Below, piece by piece: positions 59,597-64,000 of a stretch of 64,000 bases of DNA. The stretch lies in NCBI RefSeq assembly GCF_002105155.1, contig NW_019029021.1, positions 310,001 to 374,000 on the forward strand, given 5' to 3'. Within the stretch, counting starts at the first letter, position 1. Each line of letters begins with the position of its first letter. The position numbers were made by a program, and so were the translations under genes. Source of the DNA: Lobosporangium transversale. Lineage: Eukaryota > Mortierellomycota > Mortierellomycetes > Mortierellales > Mortierellaceae. The notes beneath the pieces are model-generated. The model made no database searches. It saw only the letters and a list, made by a program, of their open reading frames with translations, and was not told where the DNA came from.

Positions 59597-60628
59597 ATGA
59601 GACCCACTCCACAAAGGAAAGTCAACGAAGCCAGGAGGTTAATGATGGGAGGCATGTCTACTAGAGAAACTGCTGCTAGTGTTGGTATATCAATAGCGAC
59701 GGCCACCAGGATCTATGCACATAATAAGGAGTACATGCAAGTCAATAAAGGCGGTCGACCAAGGAAAGTACCCAGAGGTATCATGCAGTATCTTAAGGTG
59801 AACATGAAACGAGGTACACTCAAGTCTGCAGTTGAGGCCACCGTCAGAGCCAACCAGCTCATACCAGCGGCTGTTTCTGAGACCACCGTTAGACGACGGC
59901 TCAAGGAGTTAGGATTGACAGCAAAGAGGCGTGTACATAAGCCAGCTTTACGTCGACGACATATTAAAGCTCGTTTGCATTTTATCAATAAGTATAAGGA
60001 ATGGACTCTGGAAGATTGGAAAAAGGTTATTTGGTCAGATGAATCGAAAATAAACCGAATCTGCTCTGATGGCGTGCAGTGGATCTGGGACGACAATCCG
60101 GGACGCCTCACTCGCAGGTCGGTGCAAGGCACTGTCAAGTTTGGGGGTGGTAATGTTAAAGTGTGGTCATGCTTCTCATGGTACGGACCTGGATACATTG
60201 CAAAGATTGACAATAATATGGACGCACAACTTTACATCAAACTACTGCAGGAGGATCTACAGATGTCGCTTGATGACTGGGGCCTAACTAAAAGCGATAT
60301 CGTCTTTCAGCACGACAATGACTCGAAGCACACGGCGAAGATTGTTAGGAAGTATTTGGAGTCAGTACATCTGACAGAAGAGGAAGGTACACTTCTAGAG
60401 TGGCCAGCACAATCCCCTGACCTCAACCCTATTGAACACATGTGGGCAGAATTGGATAGGCGGCTCTCTAGGTATCCGGAGCGAGCTAAGAGCTGTGATG
60501 AACTATGGGAGCGAGTATCGGTTGAATGGTACAGGATCCCAGTGGGCTTCTGCCGCAAACTCATCATAGGTATCCATAAGGGACTCCAAGCTGTCAGTGA
60601 TGCCCATGGTTGGAATACTATCTATTGA
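59597..60628 (+). CDS. Tc1-like DDE transposase
   Basis: The ATG at 59597 (MRPTPQRKVNEARR) gives 343 residues without introns. The N-terminal paired-like helix-turn-helix reads RRLMMGGMSTRETAASVGIS and a second one lies around AVSETTVRRRLKELGLTA, with the GGRPRK hook between. The catalytic domain carries VIWSDESKINR, IVFQHDNDSKHTAK and SPDLNPIEHMWAELDRRL, giving the D, D and E residues. By my count 39 residues lie between the second Asp and the Glu, against 34 in typical Tc1. Transposase cuts at the repeat ends and inserts at TA. The frame is intact and the repeats nearly identical, so the copy may be active. An upstream in-frame CTT/TTG extension to 59561 is not needed. Confidence 0.93.
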   Translation: MRPTPQRKVNEARRLMMGGMSTRETAASVGISIATATRIYAHNKEYMQVNKGGRPRKVPRGIMQYLKVNMKRGTLKSAVEATVRANQLIPAAVSETTVRRRLKELGLTAKRRVHKPALRRRHIKARLHFINKYKEWTLEDWKKVIWSDESKINRICSDGVQWIWDDNPGRLTRRSVQGTVKFGGGNVKVWSCFSWYGPGYIAKIDNNMDAQLYIKLLQEDLQMSLDDWGLTKSDIVFQHDNDSKHTAKIVRKYLESVHLTEEEGTLLEWPAQSPDLNPIEHMWAELDRRLSRYPERAKSCDELWERVSVEWYRIPVGFCRKLIIGIHKGLQAVSDAHGWNTIY

Positions 60629-60678
60629 TGTAAGGTTATGCCTCACAAAAGAATAAAGATCTTTGGCCACCGAATGGG

Positions 60679-60893
60679 CACATGTGAAACTGATTCAATG
60701 ACCTGCATGAACAAAAAAGTCATTAGCTATTCAAATGAGACAAGCTAATGTCACAACGCATCACTATGACGTAGAAGAAGACGGGAGCTTTATTAAACCA
60801 AAGTATGAGTGGTGTATGCATATACAGTTTCTAGGAATGAAAAAAAGAAATGCACATGGGAATGAATTATTGAATCAGTTTTGCATGATAGTG
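60679..60893. repeat. Right 215-bp inverted repeat of Tc1 element
   Basis: Reverse complement of 59262-59476 with a single mismatch (TTCATTCAGG against TTCATGCAGG). Contains an outward open frame beginning MRQANVTTH. Confidence 0.9.
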
Positions 60894-62310
60894 TATAAAC
60901 TTGAATCATGAAACTTAACTATAAAATACCTTTTATATCGACTTATACATAGAGCTTCGCCACAAAGGATTGACAAGTTTGGCCAGGTCTGCGCTATCCT
61001 GAAATGCCCAAACCTTGAACTGAAAAGGGATAACTGCACACGTTGGAACTCTACTTTCATCATGGTGGATAGGGCAATAACGTTAAGGCTAGCCTACCAG
61101 AGCATGTGCCAAAACGAACCGTTTTTATCGGCCTTCTCCCTGAAAGACGAAGAATGGGGATACCTGAAGAAGCTCCATATTTTGCTTAGCCAGTTTAATG
61201 ATATCACAGCGACGTTGTCTTCTAGCCTGGGATACCCGACAATCAACAGAGCCATGTCTGCTTACAACAACATGATCGACCACCTAGAAGATTATATTGA
61301 AAAGAAGAGGATCCTCCACTAGAAAACGCAGCAGGTCAAGGGTTAAAGAAGCTTTTGCGTTATTATTCTAAAACTGATTCCTCAGCGGTCTATGCCGTCG
61401 CCACTGCTATGGACCCGAGGATGCGGTTTGACTGGTGGGAAGCTAACGAATGGGGTGAATATATTCAAAGCAGCCAAGACATGGCAACGAAGGTCTGGGA
61501 AGATGAATATAAGGGCAAAGAAGGCCCAAGTCAGCTTCCAGCTGAAGAAGAAATGGAGATGAGACGCTAAGGTATCGAGAAAAAAGGTGGAGAGCTTGAA
61601 TTATACGTTCGAGAAGGAAGTTCTCTAGTTGCTAGTAAACATGAGCCTCCAGAGTTAGTGTACTGGCGATCACAAAAGGAACGCTTGCCCAATTTGGCGA
61701 ATATGGCAAAGGACTATCTTGCAGTCCCTGTGACATCAACCCCGGCAGAAAGATGCTTTTCGCAAGCCAAGTTCTTCCTGCCACCTGAAAGAAATAGCCT
61801 TAGCCCTACGACGATCCAGCGCTTGGTCATCCTGGACTCTTGGATGAATGTTCTCCCATAAATTAGTTGCTATAGTTCTGTATACATTCGCTATAAGTGA
61901 AAAGTCAAAATTTAAATATATTTCCAACATTTGAACGTTAGTCGAATGTACCGTGGCGCATCAAATTGTGTAAGCCCATTCTAACCTGTCAAGTTTTTTA
62001 TTCAAAAAGCCGATATAGTCGTATTAAATAGTGCATAGATACATTCGATGCGCTTAAAAAATCGGCTTCGATGCATTCGGTAAATCGGTTTCGATACATT
62101 CGGTAAACGGTTTCGATACATTCGATGCATTCGATATAATCATACGACCCACGCTACACATTAAGGGTATCATTCAACACATTCGATTCATTCGATTCGA
62201 TACAGAAATGGAGCATTCAATTTCGGTACAAACTTACCCTGAGCCGAAACCGAATCGAATGCATTCAATCCCATTCAATTTCGGTTGTATCGAATCGATT
62301 AGGAGCACTG

Positions 62311-63272
62311 CTTCATGACGCACATGATTCTCCCATTGCTGGCCACCTCGGCTTCGAGAAAACATATGAAACCATGCGAAGTACTTTCTTTTGGCCACGA
62401 ATGGCCCGAGACACCAAGACTTACATTGCATCATGCTAACAGTGCCAGCGAAATAAACCACTGCTTCATCATCCTGCCGGATTATTCAAACCTCTCGATA
62501 TACCTCTTGGACGATTGGAAACTGTTACCATGGACTTCATTGGCCCTTTACCCAAGACGAACCGAGGGTTCAATGCCATAACTGTATTCGTAGACAAGTT
62601 ATCCAAACAAGTCCACTTCTGCCCTAGCCATACAACGGACACTGCTTCAGATATCGCGCGACTCTTCTTCAATAATATCTTCCGACTCCATGGAATGCCA
62701 CGAGCTATTGTATCGGACAGAGACTCAAGATTCACGGGACACTTCTGGACCACATTGATGAAGCTAATAGGAACAAAACTCCATATGTCTACAGCATTCC
62801 ATCCTCAGACAGACAAACAGACGGAGCGAGCCAACAGGACCCTGGAGGAAATGCTACGATCTTATGTCTCGTACAAACAGAATGACTGGGACTTGCTCTT
62901 ACCAATGATGGAATTTGCATACAACAACTCCGTCAACCCCTCCACAGGGTTTTCCCCCTTTTTCTTAAACCACGGTCATCATCCCATTTTCCCATCATCC
63001 CTCTTGAAACCACCAACAACAGATGTACCGGCTATTTCTACCTTCATTTCCACTCAAGCCTCTGCGATGGCGCGAGCACAAGACGCTATAGCGACAGCTC
63101 AGGACATCCAAAAACGCCTAGCGGATAAAGCACGATCACCCTCCAGGTTCACTGTAGGCGATAGTGTCTTACTGAGCACGGAGCATATCACTGTCGCAGC
63201 TCACGCAAACCGACCCTCCAAAAAGTAAGAACCAAAATTCATTGGACCATTCAGAACCATAGAGAAGATCAA
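62311..63272 (+). pseudogene. Gypsy integrase fragment
   Basis: Starts abruptly at the hAT border within the zinc-finger region (LHDAHDSPIAGHLGFEKTYET, then WPRMARDTKTY), with a stop where Cys-x-x-Cys is expected (SC-stop-QCQR). The core continues TVTMDFIGPLPKTNRGFNAI, GMPRAIVSDRDSRF, STAFHPQTDKQTERANRTL and EFAYNNSVNPSTGFSPFFLN. A TAA at 63226-63228 interrupts before EPKFIGPFRTIEKIN. The sequence is then cut by an LTR at 63273. It resembles the fragment at 54555-55363. Whether it was originally the same element as gag at 55715 cannot be decided. Confidence 0.85.
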
Positions 63273-63360
63273 TGTGACAGTTATATAGCATTAAGCCTAT
63301 AAAAAAGGCTTGTTTTAATAATTATAATAAAATCATCCTTTGTCTCTATTAATTATTACA
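63273..63360 (+). repeat. Short LTR (88 bp), relative of 51658-51743
   Basis: TGTGACAG to TTATTACA with TATAAAAAA, AAGCC/GGCTT arms and AATAAAATC in the same order as the first copy. Flanks ATCAA and TGAAG do not form a target duplication. Confidence 0.65.
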
Positions 63361-64000
63361 TGAAGTCTTTATGGGTCTCAGCGCATCGCTAAAACGTATT
63401 CAGTCAATCCAGAACTCGCTAAGTATGCATACTGGCGCTCCAGGAGGGGGTCAGTGTACAAACGCATGAGCATGCTCAACTGGACGCGTTTGTGAAGTGT
63501 TTACATTCATCCGCCCACGAGGCCCTATACTCACCTGGACGCGTTTGGGGAAGTGTTTTGTTATTTTGTTTGGACTTGTAAAAAAATAAATAAAAGTGTT
63601 TGCCCCTCGTCCGCCACAGTTAATGGGGTGGTCGGGAAGTCTAATGAAGCCTTTATGGGTCTCAGCGCATCGCTAAAACGTATTCAGTCAATCCAGAACT
63701 CGCTAAGTATGCATACTGGCGCTCCAGGAGGGGGTCAGTGTACAAACGCATGAGCATGCTCAACTGGACGCGTTTGTGAAGTGTTTACATTCATCCGCCC
63801 ACGAGGCCCTATACTCACCTGGACGCGTTTGGGGAAGTGTTTTGTTATTTTGTTTGGACTTGTAAAAAAATAAATAAAAGTGTTTGCCCCTCGTCCGCCA
63901 CAGTTAATGGGGTGGTCGGGAAGTCTAATGAAGCCTTTATGGGTCTCAGCGCATCGCTAAAACGTATTCAGTCAATCCAGAACTCGCTAAGTATGCATAC
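63361..64000. repeat. 284-bp tandem repeat (satellite-like), continues past window
   Basis: Units begin at 63361, 63645 and 63929 (TGAAG[T/C]CTTTATGGG) and are almost identical; 2.25 units are visible. Each unit contains CTGGACGCGTTTG twice, about 59 bp apart. No reading frame is conserved. The array starts exactly at the LTR end. Confidence 0.9.

Larger units (their letters stand above)
59262..60893 (+). mobile_element. Tc1-type transposon, apparently intact
   Basis: A 1632-bp element flanked by TA on both sides, with 215-bp inverted repeats (59262-59476 and 60679-60893) that differ at one position. It encodes an unbroken transposase and sits inside an intron of the hAT transposase gene. 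Near-identity of the arms indicates recent insertion. Confidence 0.92.
57363..61861 (+). pseudogene. hAT transposase gene, broken
   Basis: Pieces in order: a BED-type zinc finger (CCYPSCGKTFG, then frameshifted GHLASV and RVHRITKDSN), then FDPTRFDELLVRFVI with an intron at about 57912-58030. The RNase-H-like core follows (VSLTVDGWTSPF, FLGVTAHWIDHDW, ITTDNASNM), then HVPCLGH interrupted by the solo LTR and resuming as IINLAVQAI. The frame next enters an intron at 59230 that now contains the Tc1 element and ends with ACATAG before 60953. NCTRWNSTFIM follows, and the C-terminal dimerisation domain (VYWRSQKERLPNLANMAKDY, TPAERCFSQAK). Stops after EKKRILH (61321) and EMEMRR (61568) and the BED-finger frameshift make a full product unlikely. 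A possible first exon starts at 57180 (MSKRRRRIIEEE). Confidence 0.85.
56648..62310. mobile_element. hAT transposon, 5.7 kb with nested insertions
   Basis: Termini CAGTGCTCCTAATCG at both ends in inverted orientation. Subterminal regions (56660-56880 and 62040-62300) are packed with short ATTCG/CCGAATC-type repeats in both orientations, typical transposase-binding arrays. Contains a broken hAT transposase gene, a solo LTR and a Tc1 element. The 8 bp on either side (AACAAGAC and CTTCATGA) do not match, so no target duplication is present. Confidence 0.85.

Noticed and set aside
63273-63360. Target-site duplication around the short LTR
   Set aside because: The adjacent 5-mers ATCAA and TGAAG do not match, so a clean insertion cannot be claimed.
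63361-64000. CRISPR-like array
   Set aside because: Units are 284 bp and repeat end to end with no alternating unique spacers; the organism is eukaryotic.

Overview
The window is nuclear DNA from a filamentous fungus. Genes have many short GT-AG introns (mostly 70-180 bp). The protein set is eukaryotic: ATG15, an RBM22/Ecm2-type splicing factor, coilin, a CTDK-I gamma subunit and an Scc2/NIPBL cohesin loader. There are also three F-box genes, two with leucine-rich repeats. My best guess is an early-diverging Mucoromycota lineage, probably Mortierellomycotina-like; this is inference from gene style, not from a marker gene. No CRISPR array, rRNA gene or convincing tRNA was seen. Exon joins were worked out by hand from splice motifs, reading phase and family similarity, so individual borders can be off by a few codons.

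Layout. 1-9.2 kb: 3' part of a C2CD5-like gene (+), an F-box/LRR gene (-), an acidic unknown protein (-), and ATG15 (+). 9.6-12.9 kb: an eight-exon DDHD phospholipase (+). 13-20 kb: gene-poor, with one F-box gene (-). 20-25.7 kb: a biotin-dependent acyl-CoA carboxylase alpha chain, an NTF2-like protein with a hydrophobic/amphipathic tail, and a small two-helix membrane protein (all +). 25.8-31.9 kb: a Ca2+/H+ exchanger (-), RBM22/Ecm2 (-) and, divergent from it, coilin (+). 32.9-37.7 kb: an F-box/LRR gene and CTK3 (+). 38-39.3 kb: a decayed GH16 glucanase (-). 39.9-46.4 kb: a twelve-exon SCC2/NIPBL gene (-).

47.6-64 kb is a nested transposon block. A PIF/Harbinger gene pair (Myb/SANT protein plus DDE transposase) sits inside long inverted repeats whose outer ~200 bp match the ends of a Tc1 element found 8 kb away. 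Next come a 98-bp hAT-type MITE with a perfect 8-bp target duplication and fragments of three chromovirus-like Gypsy elements. A 5.7-kb hAT element splits the third Gypsy. The hAT transposase gene itself holds a 537-bp solo LTR (5-bp duplication) and, in an intron, an intact Tc1 element with 215-bp inverted repeats. The window ends in a 284-bp tandem repeat.

Functional themes: several single-copy genes serve nuclear RNA metabolism and chromosome biology (RBM22, coilin, CTK3, SCC2), and others serve lipid turnover (ATG15, DDHD lipase, carboxylase). The fungal genes show no operon-like organisation; neighbours share only short divergent or convergent spacers.
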